Positions 48,150 to 59,627 are shown, counted from the stretch's first letter. The stretch is DNA of 64,000 nt from Blasia pusilla (GCA_050084515.1 CM114275.1:3844001-3908000), one strand, 5' to 3'. Made by a program: numbers and translations. Notes: generated by a model from the sequence alone, not told the origin.

Positions 48150-49195
48150 ATATATTTTTCAAGTATGGACTAAGTGTATGATCTTGACCTGAAATTTAGG
48201 CCATTGCATCATTCAAGTTTATCTAGGCTTCTTGCAATATTTCAATGAAATTGAGGTGTGTTCAAATCACCAAAGACAAATACGTATTTTTGGACCCACC
48301 TGATTAACCCTAGAAAGGAAAACGGTGTGTCTGAGTTTATCTTATCGAAGTTTATAATCTTGATCTATTTTTGTGCCACTCCATCATCCAAATGTTTGTA
48401 TAAGCTTATTAAAAAATCTCAAAGAAAAAAGAGGTATGACCAAAACCCAAAAATAGATAAGTATTTTTGGCCCATCACGATTAAACCTCAGAAGGAAAGA
48501 GATGTGCATATTTTTCTTCTTGTCCAAGTATATGATATTAGCCTGAAATTTGGGCTCCTAAATAATTAAATTGTATCTAAAATTCCTAAAAAATTTCAAT
48601 GAAAATGGAGTTGTGACCAAAGAAAAAAAATAGATAAGTGTTTTTGGATCCGCACGAATTAAGCCTCAAAAGAAAAGAGGTGTGTCCATTTTCCATCTTC
48701 TCCAAGTATATGATCTTGGCCTAAAATTTGAGCTACTACATCACCATAGTATTTCTAAGCTTCTTACAAAATTTCAAAGAAAATAGCTGTGACCAAAATT
48801 CCAAAAATAGATAAGTTTTTTTCGACTTTCACGATTAAACCTTTTATGGAAAGAGAGTATGCCCATTTTTCATTTTGTCCAAGTACATGATCTTGACCTG
48901 AAATTTGGTATACCTCATAATACAAGTGTATATAAGACTCATTCTAAATTTCAAAGAAAATGGAGATGTCTTCAAATCCAAAAAATAGATGAGTGTTTTT
49001 GGACTTGCATAATTAAACCTTGAAAGGAATGAGGATGTGCCCATTTCTCATCTTCTTCATGTACTTGATGTGGACTTGAAATTTGGGCTACTTCATCATC
49101 CAAGTATATCTAAGATTCTTGAAAATTTCCAAAGAAATTTGAGAAGTGACCAAAATCCCAAAACTTGATAAGTTTTTTTGGACCTACAAAATTTG
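48150..49195. repeat. Satellite-like array, about six units of 177-179 bp
   Basis: The landmark (ca)aaaatagataagt(a/g)ttttTGG recurs with its TGG (or TCG) at 48291, 48468, 48645, 48822, 49000 and 49179, giving steps of 177, 177, 177, 178 and 179. Each unit also holds a form of cacgattaaacct, gaaagaggtgtgcccat, ttcatcttgtccaag, tatatgatcttgacctgaaa and cttcttgcaaaatttcaaag. Units have diverged by perhaps 15-25 per cent by eye. Unit length near 177 bp is typical of plant satellites. Confidence 0.93.
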
Positions 49196-50509
49196 TTATG
49201 CGCATACACATTGCTACAAAATCCACATCGCTCGTCACATCCAAACCACATGATGATCAGTCCAAGCATCCGTGATGAATGTAATGATTGTGGCCTCTAA
49301 GCCCAAATTATCCAATATGGCATCAACCTTTTCCTTCACATTCCCATATATTTCTCAAGTAGATTCCTATGCGACAAATTATAATGAGGACTTGAGAGTA
49401 AGCCTTCACCTTTTTTGTTACCAACATTACTTGCTTGAAAGCATTGTGTCATACTACGTTGAATGATATTCCATATTCATAGAAAAAAAATTCCCACCTG
49501 TCATTTGCAACTTCCATTCCTTGGAGATTCAAAAAATTCCTCGGATCAGCTTGCTTATTTTTGGTGCTACTAGTCGCTTGATTTGGCCTAACTACTACTC
49601 TACATTTGTTGAGACTTTCATTTAGTGTCAGGTCCAGAACCCCATCAACGCTAGACACAAAAAACCCACTATTTCTTGTCTCCTGCCAACCTAAATGGAA
49701 TGGCGTTCTCTCCTCCACTTCTCTCAACGATCTCCTTACCCTTCTTTGTCCATTTTCCATTAGTATCCTATTTCAGAGATTCCGTTGCATTTTTGGAACG
49801 ATCTTCATACATAATTTGGCATAATAGGTATCATGATGCCCAACCTCTGTCTTTTTCCTCTCTCATGTGAAATGCTATACCATGCGATTGCTTTGATATA
49901 TTTTCATTGAATAAGAATAATACTTACACTGTTGTTTACTTGATGTTCCCCATTCCACCCATACTTCTTCCCAATGTTCCTTCATAATTTGTTTTAGTTC
50001 TTTGGATTTGGTCATGACTACAAGTAGATACTAACCCTATCCAAAAAATATTTGGATAATTCAAAAAAATTCTACATGCTCAATAATTACATATATCGAC
50101 TTGTGATATTGTTTGTAAATGCTCCAAAACAACCTTGGAATATTCATTATGAATAAGAAAGATCAATATGCTAACTTAGATAAGGCACGTATACCTTAAA
50201 TTATCATATTTATCTATTGGAAAAACATAATCTCACTTATGAGCAAGTTCATATAGGGCAGGATGTGAGGAAGAGAATTCACCTTTTATTCTTTTTTCTC
50301 ATCTATCCCCACTTAATATTAATTCCTATACCAATTCTACTAATAAGCATGTAGCAAATCTTATTTTGTTCTTATAATCCCAACCTTTTTCCAACTATCC
50401 TAACTTTATTATCCACCTCCATTTGGAACTAACCTATTTTCTAACACAATCGCCCTAATCCAATTATCCTTAAAACTTCCACTTTCCTCTCCATCCATGA
50501 ATATTTGTT
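49196..50509. other. AT-rich stretch, no gene seen
   Basis: Only short frames without domains. No repeat structure stands out. Confidence 0.4.
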
Positions 50510-50835
50510 ACATGCCTCAGCCTGCATGAGGCCCGCACTTAACCCCACATCCATCCCCGTACCTAGTGTGTGTCTAGCCCACACCTTGTGCGTGCGTCAT
50601 CTTGCATTGAGCAAGCACTGAGCCCATATTGGCCCACCCAAGCCTACGTGTGGGCCAAGCCTATGCTTGCCGCATTAGGCCATGCCTAACCTCGTGCCTA
50701 ACCCGCAAGGGCTTATACTAGGCTCGCTCGGTAAGGCCTGCATTGCACGCGCATCTTGCATGCAGTCGGCACATCTATTGCTCCTTGGCCTACGCCCTTA
50801 ATCTAAGCCTGCACCTATTCACGCGTCCAAAGCTT
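50510..50835. repeat. GC-rich degenerate motif run
   Basis: Many near-repeats of GCCTGCATTG, GGCCCA and GCCTA-type words (for example agcctgcatgaggcccgcac, aaggcctgcattgca). It resembles the run at 46500-46720 in composition and words, though no long alignment is obvious. Confidence 0.5.
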
Positions 50836-50935
50836 GCGCGGGCGACCCGATAACCAAAAAGAACCCAAGTGGGAGACCGATTTGGCATTTTCGTGGATAT
50901 GTCTGAACAACTGTGGCTCCGTACAACCTTGCATG

Positions 50936-51061
50936 TGTCATGCACATACATATCGCTACATAACATACATGGTTATAACCAAACATACACACAAAGATAC
51001 ACGATCCCATGCTCGCCCGTGGCATCCAAACAACGAGACGAGAAGTAGCAAAATATCTCCA
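50936..51061 (-). repeat. LTR-like segment (second copy) of the older element
   Basis: On the minus strand it starts TGGAGATATTTTGC, ends GTGCATGACA, and matches 51647-51766 over its length (shared GGATGCCA, GCATGGGATCGTGTAT, ATGTATGTT, TAGCGAT). Confidence 0.75.
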
Positions 51062-51106
51062 ATAAATCGATCAAATGTCTCTCACAACAACAAGGTCTCA
51101 CATGAT

Positions 51107-51207
<101 letters not shown>

Positions 51208-51646
51208 AATACAAACCCACTCTCCTAATGAAAGGCTTAGGTTACACACCCAAGGCAATGAGGACCATAGCTCCGCCGCCTCATGCCAAGAGGTTCAACA
51301 AAGAGAGAATGAGCTCTCAAGCTCTCTCTCTCTTGGAAGTATATCCCCTTCCCTCTCCCAAGCCCTCTCCAAAGTAACCTATGCCCGCAGGTCATCTCCT
51401 TGGCTTTTAACCTACTGTAGCGAGTCACGGATCACTTCCCAAAGTGGAAAGCTAACTACACTCCAAAAAGAAATATACCCGAAATAGTAAGTTTCTATAT
51501 ATGGCTCCAAATGAGCCGAAACGAAGGGAAAACTTGCTCTCTCAGATTACCCGTGGCCTCAGCAAGTCATCCTCGACCTCTTAAGGTTTTACTCTAGTAT
51601 CTACAAAGGTGCTCTACTAGATCTTGTCGATCTATCATAATAGACG

Positions 51647-51766
51647 TGACAATTGGCGTGCGCAGACACATCGCTACACAACATACATCGTTGTCACCGA
51701 ACATACACGATCCCATGCTAACTCATGGCATCCAAAAAATGTGACAAGAAGTACCAAAATATCTCC
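51647..51766 (-). repeat. LTR-like segment next to the polypurine tract of the older element
   Basis: Starts TGGAGATATTTTGG and ends AATTGTCA on the minus strand, so it has TG...CA ends, and directly follows a purine tract. A second copy lies about 710 bp further on. Whether the true LTR is this 120-bp segment or the longer 710-bp unit is open. Confidence 0.65.
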
Positions 51767-51782
51767 AATCACCCCCCTAGTT
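51767..51782 (-). other. Polypurine tract of the older element
   Basis: On the minus strand ACTAGGGGGGTGAT lies between the integrase/PHD region and the LTR-like segment. The related copy B has GTTAGGGGGGCGAG in the same place. Confidence 0.7.
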
Positions 51783-51825
51783 GGTGGTTAGGTCCCTCTA
51801 ACTCCAGATAGCCATCTATCCCAAC

Positions 51826-52422
51826 CTAATATGATATACATCTCTTGGACGCTAAGAGCAAAAAGGTTGGGTGCTCCTGTGGCCCCATCGTTAGTTGCCT
51901 TTTTTTCATCCATATCACAAACACAAGTTGGAATCTAGAACTACATACTCTATGTACATTTGGGACACATTCATCATCCCCGAGAAATCTAGTGAGAGGT
52001 GGCATCAGACATGCCATAGGCCATCCTCTCGAACATCCATCATAGACTAGCATAGTGGTTGCACCACGGGCGGAACCACACAACATACATCGCAAGCCTA
52101 GAGGAACTACTGCTAAGTTTGGATTAACTGTACTGTCAATGTTAGGAAGTTGATATGGGGCACAATTACGCACATAGTCCTTCCAAACCATACCATCGCG
52201 TCCCTCCAATAAGAAAACACAAGATGGCAAAACCTCACGCACTCTCAAGATAGTGTGCCCCGCAATCACATCCAACGTTGTGGGTGTCGTCTGCAGCAAG
52301 TAGACATAGTCTCCATGATGAAAAATTTGGATACTTGGTCGATAACTACCTCCCCTAATAGTCACATACCTCAATGTATCCCGATGTTGCGCAATCGCCA
52401 AGTTCTCAAATGCCATGGGCAT
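51826..52422 (-). pseudogene. Integrase C-terminus with degenerate PHD finger (older copy)
   Basis: The open frame begins AFENLAIAQHRDTLRY and runs through an SH3-like integrase tail (HHGDYVYLLQTTPTTLDV, then EGRDGMVWKDYVRNCAPYQL) that matches copy B. It continues into LRCMLCGSARGATTMLVYDG, where a PHD finger is expected. Compared with copy B, one zinc-ligand Cys has become Tyr, the His has become Pro, and the C-terminal ligand pair is lost after a frame change, so the finger is dead. It is the last domain before the polypurine tract. Confidence 0.85.
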
Positions 52423-52439
52423 GACTCTCCAAAATAACT

Positions 52440-53315
52440 CAGCCCTTTAAGAACATGCTTGCATCCATATATCAAGGTCATCAAGGTTCAACACCTCACC
52501 ATCATCTCAACAAATGGCCGCAGTTAAATTCGACTCTCGGCCATAAAGCAACAAGTACAGTGAGAAAGACGCTAAGGATGCCTGCTTGCTAAATCTATAT
52601 CCCATCGCTAACCAAGGCAACTGGAGGTTCCAATCTCCTAGGTGACCTTTCCACAAGTCATACTTGCGTAATCCTCTCTTCACTGTATGCACAACCCTCT
52701 CCGCTAGTCCATCCGCCTCAGATGATCTCGCAAAGTGATGTGGTGGTCGATCAACGCCACACAAGGCGTGAAACTCCCGGCAAAACTTTGTGCCGTAGTC
52801 TGTTAACACGTCAACTGGAGCGTTGTAATGACTCAACACTCAATCTAGGAAGGCATATGCTACTCCCTTACTTGTTTTGTCAGGCAATGAAACCAACTCT
52901 ATCAAATTTGAGAATTGTTCGACCATCACCAACACACAATGACCATGGCGTTTCATCAAAGATAAAGGTCCTACAAAATCCAAACTCCATCTATAACCTA
53001 AAGCCATGATCGAAAGTGGATTCAGAGCATTGAACGATGCTCAGATCCGATCATACGCCATGCATTTGGCAACAAACCATTGAACGTCAGTCTACATGCC
53101 TTGCCACCAATACTATATCTGAAGCCAACTGTATGTCCACTTCACTCCAAAATGATCCAACTCCTCGTCGGCATGACACACCAAATGTGCTCTCTATGAA
53201 GGATGAGGCAGTTTATGTACTCTATCATCCTCCCAAACTCGTAACACATGTGTTCCCTCCTACCATAACCGTGTGGCTCACTGTAGGATCCAATGCCACT
53301 CTCTAGCACCCACTG
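52440..53315 (-). pseudogene. Integrase zinc domain and core (older copy)
   Basis: The core is visible as VDVLTDYGTKFCREFHALCG (second catalytic Asp) followed by SSEADGLAERVVHTVKRGLR (catalytic Glu kept) and WNLQLPWLAMGYRF. The first part, including the HHCC zinc domain and first Asp, lies at 52850-53310 in broken frames. The order and spacing follow copy B (60.17-61.05 kb). Confidence 0.85.
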
Positions 53316-53408
53316 TGCTCGTGACGTTACCAGTACACAGGTACTCCAAGACTACTCCATCTTCGTAAATATCTTGGCCACCTGTCATCTCCTCACGAGC
53401 CTCTAGAT

Positions 53409-54985
53409 CTAAGGACTCTCCATCAAACTTTGCCGTTGAAGTCTCGACACTCTCGCTCTCCATAGCCAACAAGCCCAATAGGCTGACGCGTGCCATCCTG
53501 GCAACAACTCCTCATCACTCTCTCCATGCCAACGAGCTCCAGTCGCATCTCCATGACTTGGGCATGGATTACGGCTCAAACCATTTGCATCTTGGTTGAG
53601 CATCCCACATCTATGTACCACCTGGAAGTTATACTCCTGCAAAAAAAGAGCCCACCTTGCAAGCTTCCGTGTAAGCTTGTTGGAGTCTATCAACCACTTA
53701 AGTGGCTGATGATCAGTAATAATGGTAAAGGGGTTGCCGAATAAATAACGCCTGAAATGAGTGATAGCCCACACTACAGCCAAGCACTCACCCTCATACG
53801 AGCTATACTTCACCTCTCTAGCGTTGTTCGAGCGACTAGCATAAGCCACCACGAACTTTTTACCCTCATCGTCATGTTGGGTGAGCACGGCTCCAAGCCC
53901 CAACATGCTCCAATCGGTATGCAAATGGAAATGATGCCCCCCGATTGGTCTCCTCAATATGGGTACAGATGTTAACTTATCCTTGAGCAGTTGAGATGCT
54001 CTCTCTTGCTCATCCCCCCAGTCCCACTCTTAATCCACCTTGGTCAACAAGGTTAACGGCTTTGCAATCGAACTGAAATCCTTGACGTACCGTCGATAGA
54101 AGTTTTCCAATCCCATGAATGCACGAACCCGACTCACATCTATAGGGCATGGAATACATGAAATAGGCTCCACTTTCATGTACTGCATACCAAGGCCACG
54201 TGGGTATATTGTATGATCCAGGTACTCAATTTGGTCGTAGAAGAACTTGCACTAGATATAGCTTCAGCCCATGTAACTGTAATCGTCGAAACACCTCCTC
54301 CTAATGTCGCTCATGCTTCTCAACCGTGGTGCTAAAGACTACGATGTCATCAATATAACAACTAGCACACTCCAGACCTACCAAGATTCTATCCATGGTC
54401 TTCTGAAACTGAGCTGGGGCGTTCTTTAACTCAAATGGTAAGAAACACCACTAGTACAAGCAATCCTTCCCATGAGGATCGATGCCCCAAAATGTCGTCT
54501 TCATCTTGTCCTCCAATCTGATAGGCAGTTGATAGTATCAGGCTCTAAGATCCAACGAACTAAAGATCTTTGCATGCCCAATAGCATGAAAGATCTCCTC
54601 AAGGGTGAGCATGGCATACATATCGGACTTTGTCTGCTGATTGATATGTCGGTATAATCTCCACACATCTGCCTATCCTTCCAATTTCCATGCACATCCT
54701 TCTTGGCGGTCATGACAATGACAGATGCATACTCTCCATACGACATCTCCACTAGTCCTGCTCCAACCAAGTCTGGCTCCTACTTTAAATCAGAGCCCTC
54801 TCAATGTCACTACATCCGTAGGATTTTCGGAAGATTGGTGTATCACTTGACAACTCAATGCAGATCCTTGGAACCTTTAGCATACCTAAATCATGCATGC
54901 TTAATGCAAAATAACTCCTAAGGAACTGATGTATTTGGCGCCGCTCTCCAATTGTCAGCTTAGAGCCTACATCTTGCTCCTAAGT
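53409..54985 (-). pseudogene. Reverse transcriptase-RNase H (older copy)
   Basis: RT sequence starts near 54965 with SKLTIGERRQ and SSDTPIF and is in several frames; CYIDDIVVF, the catalytic box, survives near 54345. RNase H (53409-53957) is open: HLHTDWSMLGLGAVL, SSYEGECLAVVWAI and ITDHQPLKWL carry its D-E-D residues, and RKLARWALFLQEYNF leads into NQDANGLSRN. The domain start coincides with the inner edge of the inverted block at about 55.0 kb. Multiple stops make it non-functional. Confidence 0.9.
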
Positions 54986-54999
54986 CTCGATCGTGACTA

Positions 55000-55200
55000 C
55001 AGTAGGACTCTCTCGCGAGGATTCCCATTGGTGGTTGGATCTTCATCACTACATAGTGGGTTTGGTGACGAGATTGCAGACAAAGACAGTTTCATGTGGA
55101 GGGAGATTGATGACATGGGCCATCGGGGCATGCATCGTTTCTCGGGTGCGTTAGGCACCATAGATCTTGACAATTTCATCTTGGAGTTTGACAATTAATC
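55000..55200 (+). pseudogene. Possible gag N-terminal fragment on the plus strand
   Basis: A short frame with MHRFSGALGTIDLDNFILEF resembles the start of the Gag capsid region of Ty3/gypsy elements, which often has a run of this type just before a Trp/Cys-containing helix. It stops at 55196. A TATA-like ctatataattg and a short ttagggttagggtt string follow at 55220-55260 before element sequence resumes near 55.39 kb. Assignment is tentative. Confidence 0.35.
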
Positions 55201-55386
55201 TAACTTGAGAGTATGGTTAAGATTAGGGTTAGGGTTGCTTGTGCATATCCTATATAATTGAGAAGAGGACCAACCTCCACTCATTCTCTCATTGCAAAAT
55301 TTTGTTCCCCATGGTGGTGTGTGACTGTGAGAGCCGTTTTCCACCAATTCTGCTTCTTTAGCAGTTTTCTACAGAGGAGGTGATGG

Positions 55387-55930
55387 ACTTGTCCTTGGAA
55401 CCGATGCTCATGCCGTCCAACTCAGATTCATGGCAGGTTGCGGCTGCTAGGATGGCGGAGATGCCCGCTAGCCGCGATAGAGCGTGCCATGGTTGCTCCA
55501 AGTGTTGTGTTGGATAATTGGGAAGAGGTATTCCATTTGATTAGTCCATGAGGTAGAGTGTTTTGTCCGCAATATGTCTTGTTAGATTCAGGAGCGCAAT
55601 CCCTGATGTTGGGGAAGGCAACATTCATGGGTTTGGGCCTGCGAGGGCCGATGTGGAGAGTTGTCCATTCAGGATAAAGACATCCTTGGGTGGAGTGAGT
55701 ATCACACAATTTATCACCCGACAGGAGGTGGTGGTGAGGATTCGCCCACAACATCCTACAGATGAGTCCGTGGTGCGAGCCAAGGCGATAGTGACCGATG
55801 CCGAGTCCTATGACGTCTTCGTTGGTGTACCCGATGGGGTTTTTCTTGGATTACTGGGAGGAGTAAGCATCCTACAGACCATGATGGCTATCAGGTGTTG
55901 GGCGACTTAGCTCATTACCCGTTTGATTCA
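55387..55930 (+). pseudogene. Retropepsin-type protease of the methyltransferase element (plus strand)
   Basis: The active-site motif LLDSGAQSLMLG is encoded at about 55579-55614, with D-S-G-A in the place of the usual D-T-G-A. About 65 codons later comes IVTDAESYDV, where gypsy proteases have the flap/hydrophobic segment, and then PMGFFLDYWEE in another frame. The domain is spread over at least two frames with stops. Upstream, 55387-55560 may be the gag/protease linker. It lies directly before the duplicated segment and the methyltransferase, giving the order protease-methyltransferase. Confidence 0.75.
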
Positions 55931-55956
55931 CAAGTGGAGTGATCGACCAATGCCGA

Positions 55957-56244
55957 GGAGAGATGGCGACATTAGCAATATTCAGCAGTGCCATCACGTG
56001 GCCTTGTGACTTAATTTAGGGGCATATCCATACATAGGACATACCTGGGCTTAACACTTCTAGGGAGAGGAGTGCTATGGTAGCCACATCATCCCATAGA
56101 GGAGAGATGGCAACATTAGCAACATTCAGCAGTGCCATTACGTGGCCTTGTGACTTAATTGAGGGGCATATCCATGCAGAGGACACACATGGGCCTAACA
56201 CTTATAGGGAGAGGAGTGTTATGGTAGCCGCATCATCCCATAGA
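55957..56244 (+). repeat. 144-bp tandem duplication within the polyprotein region
   Basis: Two units start at 55957 and 56101 with ggagagatgg; a third start (ggagagatg) occurs at 56245. Each unit is 144 bp, exactly 48 codons, so the duplication keeps frame. It encodes a segment with FSSAITWPCDLIEGHIH between the protease and the methyltransferase. Confidence 0.93.
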
Positions 56245-56280
56245 GGAGAGATGACATTGTGGGGCTCGATTGAGAAGCTC

Positions 56281-57541
56281 TGACGCTTGGCAGATGAGTA
56301 CCTGCAAATGGCGTGGAATGAGGCGTTTGCACCAGAGCGTGACGGGTCAGAGGAACCCAAGGTAGCCAAGAGTGCTACTATGATCCCCTTAGACACCACA
56401 CCAAATTTATGGTGCATCCCAGAGGAGGGTATTCAGGTGTTGGATCTCTTCGGAGGGATCAACTCTAGATTAGCTGTTGTTTTGCAGACCAGAGTGCGCG
56501 TGCAGTAATACTTGTATGTTGAGATTGATGATATTGGGAGGCGCGCTTCACTTCTTCATGTGGCGCAATAACGCCTTCAATTTCCTGACTTGTTGTGTGC
56601 GTACACCATCCAAGGGTACCAGAGTTCCCTACCGAGGGACATTTCATTGTTGGAGGCAGAGGACTTGGAGCGGGTAGGGACACTATATATTTGGTCATTG
56701 CTGGTTGGCCGTATCAGGGCAAGTCAAGTGTTGGACGAGGTAGCGGACTGGATGACACTTGATCCATGTTGTTTTGGGAGATGATGCGGATCTTGCGACA
56801 CTTGCAAGAGCATCAATCCCGTTCTCTAGCATACAATCTGGAGAATGTGCTAATTTTGGGCGATTTGAGATCTCGCGTGGTGGCAAGTGCACATCAAGTA
56901 CGCGCATGGATCGGCCCAGCAATGTTGTTGGATGCGGTGAGTGTAGATTTTCGAGCACATCGCCCGCATCTTTGGTGGACTAACTTGGTTTCAGATGAGG
57001 TGTTGCAGAGGGCTTGTGCGAGAGTGGAATGGTCCTCTAATTTGTTGGTGGATTTTATTATGGATCCAAGTCGTCGATCACAGGCAACAACGCACGATCA
57101 TCGACCTCCGTTGACTATGGTCAACAAGATTGGCATGCCACGAGCAGCCTTTCCCACATTTGTGAGTTTTCCCGCTTCCTATGCATTCAAGGAGGCCGAT
57201 GGACTTGAACTGTTTGACATGGATTATGAACGTAGGAGTAGCTAAGCAGCGTCGTGTGAGGCTCCGATAGATCACAACTATTGTGTTGGTGAGCCCATGC
57301 CTACCGAGATGGTTGAGGCAATGGCTAGGGGCAAGAGTTGCCAACAGACCCGAGGAGATCGACACATCAGGAGTGATGAGGAGAGACACCATTGGACTTC
57401 TTGGGATGTTTTGCTGGTAAGTTGGGAGATGATAGTCACAACATCGAGGGTAGTTTCGGGTACTACATGTGGAGGAGATCATATTTTACAGTTTGGTGCA
57501 GGGAGTAGTCGAGTCATGTTGTTTGAGACGGGGTTGGATTA
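56281..57541 (+). pseudogene. DNMT3-like C5 cytosine methyltransferase domain (plus-strand copy)
   Basis: Conserved C5-methyltransferase motifs occur in order: motif I VLDLFGGIN (56437 onward), the acidic motif YLYVEIDD, motif IV IAGWPYQG (near 56700-56720), then MLFWEMMRILRHLQ, motif VI LENV, and motif VIII RAHRPHLWW. The catalytic Cys of motif IV (PCQ) is Tyr here (codon TAT, 56712-56714), so the enzyme cannot work. In-frame stops and frame shifts occur at about 56506 and 56570 and after motif IV. About 60 residues around motif X, present in copy B, are missing after ELFDMDYERRSS. The downstream tail (MVEAMARGK, WTSWDVL) still matches copy B and ends at the methyltransferase/RT border. Motifs I and VIII are closest to the DNMT3 class. 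Confidence 0.88.
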
Positions 57542-57714
57542 ACTAACCATAATTAAGATAATCGCTCTTAATTGACTAACCAAGATTAAGTTTCCCTACT
57601 TTGTGTGAGTACCAAATATAGCAATTTAGGTGTCTCATGAGCTTGACTTTAACTCAATCTTCAATATCCTCTACAATCACTTTTGAACGTGATGCAAGAA
57701 TACCAACTCCACGC

Positions 57715-58862
57715 TCACCTCGCGTACCGGCCAGCCGGAAAACCTCTGCAGACATACTTTCCAACGTCTGAAGCAGAAAACAAAGGAGCATAGTACACCA
57801 TCGTAGCAGCTCCCAACATCGTACTCAACACATGCTCCTCTCGACCATCAACAATAAGAGTCGTCGCACTCGCTTCTCCCATCACCCTTCCTGCTTGCAC
57901 ACCAACAACATCAACTCTCCGGGAACTCTGATCAAGATCCATCGATGGGGTTCTCATTGTCTTGGATAATGTAAAAGATTGAGGAAGCCTAGTCTATGTC
58001 TTGGCTTCCCCTCTCTATGGATCCAACTCTACGGCTCCTCCACGCGTAACAACTGCGGCTGCCTCCATATGTGGAGTCGCGCACATCCAACCAGGATCCT
58101 CCATATCTCTGGCTGCTCTATAAGACGTCGATGCCATTGATCCGGCATTGGGTAACCTCAATGCCATAGCAGAAATATGGTGCTGCAACTGTTGTAGTTG
58201 AGCCGCCATCCGAGCCTCATGCCAGGCGTCTCCCTCGACGCGTCTAGGTGGTGGAACTCTACCTCCTCCACGAGCAACTCCACCCCCCCTCAGGAAAATC
58301 CAACTCCTCGTCCCCCAACGGGACCACCTCGTGCACAACCTCTAGCCCACCGGACCGGAAACTTGATATCGTGCCCTCTGTGGCCCTCGGTCCGGACGTA
58401 ACTCGGGGTGTAAGTTGAAACATCGTGCACATGTATGACCATACCTCTGACAATAGTCACACTGATAAACTCTTGGTGTAGCCCCATCTCCTCCTCTATG
58501 TTGAGGCACGGGTGCAATCGCACTGGTGATGGGCTCCACCACATGCCCAACAAATAATCGTAGGTGACTACTGTTGAGCCGCATATGAAGGCGCAGGTCT
58601 CTGTGGCATGGCCTCATGGTATCCTCCCTAAGCTCGTGGTGGCATAGACCTCTCTTAAAATCCACATTGCTACACTAGTGGTTCATGCAATCGTGACAAC
58701 TCTCGCCCGGAACCCATAGTGGCTACGCTCTCCTCAGCCATGTTGCACTCAATATTCTTAGCAGTCGTAAAAACATCTCTCAACGTAGGTGATGTGTGCA
58801 TAAGAAGTACCGCATCCCTCACCCATTTCTGCAGGTCTCGGTCGAGCATTGCGTACCATGCC
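57715..58862 (-). pseudogene. Gag C-terminal region with two zinc knuckles (minus strand)
   Basis: Starting at the LTR-like segment, the minus strand encodes AWYAMLDRDLQKWVRDAVLL and VFTTAKNIECNMAEESVATM, a helical Gag segment. Then come CWACGGAHHQCDC (58514-58552, near-CCHC) and CDYCQRYGHTCARC (58420-58461, a classical CX2CX4HX4C knuckle followed by FNLHPELRP). Frame changes separate the parts. Arg/Gly/Pro-rich sequence follows, then a frame at 57715-57957 with VGVQAGRVMGEASATTLIVD. The Gag N-terminus is missing because the coding sequence abuts the LTR-like segment directly, without a primer site or leader. Confidence 0.78.
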
Positions 58863-58873
58863 TAGATAGCCTG

Positions 58874-58977
58874 TGTCGTGCAAATCCACATCGTCATACA
58901 ACATACATCGCTGACATATCATACTCACATACATACATAACATAGACGAGAGCATCCACAAGCATAAGTGTACCACA
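58874..58977 (-). repeat. LTR-like segment upstream of the truncated gag
   Basis: Minus-strand TGTGGTACACTTATG to TTGCACGACA, 104 bp, TG...CA ends. It matches 59349-59452 with only a few differences and lies 475 bp from it. Confidence 0.75.
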
Positions 58978-59348
58978 ATTGAAATCCGTGAAAGACCTAC
59001 TGTCATAAAACACGTATAGAATCACATACAATCGAGCCAAAACCACTCCACAATGGGAGAATCTAGGTCGAAGCTTGCGGGAAACACCATAGCCAAGAGC
59101 TCTACTCACTACCAAGCCTAACTCCCAACGCAACAGGCTCAACTCAAAGAACTGACTGTTCTTTGGGTGCACTCCACACTATATCCTCCAACCTAAGAGC
59201 GGGCCCTACTCGAAAGTCACCCCCAACGGAGTAACCCCCAACCCTATGTATGAAACCGCATCTCTACCTAGCCACTACGATCCTACATAAGGTATGGCCT
59301 CTACTAGCACACTATACTCTACGACATAATCCGTATGGGCAGGATAGC
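58978..59348. other. Spacer between two LTR-like segments
   Basis: A 371-bp stretch without coding signal. It may be the rest of a 475-bp LTR whose first 104 bp are the repeated segment, or host DNA between two elements. Confidence 0.4.
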
Positions 59349-59452
59349 TGTCGTGCGAATCCACATCGTCATACAACATACATCGCTAACATACCATACT
59401 CACATACATACATAACATAGACGAGAGCATCCACAAACATAAGTGTACCACA
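59349..59452 (-). repeat. LTR-like segment at the 3' end of copy B
   Basis: Begins TGTGGTACACTTATG directly after the purine tract and ends TTCGCACGACA on the minus strand. The near-identical second copy lies at 58874-58977. Confidence 0.78.
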
Positions 59453-59470
59453 ACTCGCCCCCCTAACTGG
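59453..59470 (-). other. Polypurine tract of copy B
   Basis: Minus-strand CAGTTAGGGGGGCGAGT immediately precedes the LTR-like segment. The position and the G6 core are shared with the older copy at 51767. Confidence 0.75.
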
Positions 59471-59627
59471 CGGTTAGGTCCCTCTAACTCCCAGGTAGCC
59501 CTACACATCTACTACATGCTATACACCTTCGTGGGTGCACGAATCAGAAGGCCGGGTGCTAGGTTGCCTCATCGTTAGTCGCACATCTGTAATCCATATC
59601 ATGCAAAGATCAAGTCATCTACCTCTC

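Noticed and set aside
55223-55236. ttagggttagggtt, telomere-like repeat
   Set aside because: Only two units; too short to indicate an interstitial telomere or telomerase product.
52722-57482. Frames antisense to the retroelement domains (for example 57078-57482 minus, 53490-53744 plus)
   Set aside because: Shadow frames opposite clear RT, integrase and methyltransferase coding sequence.
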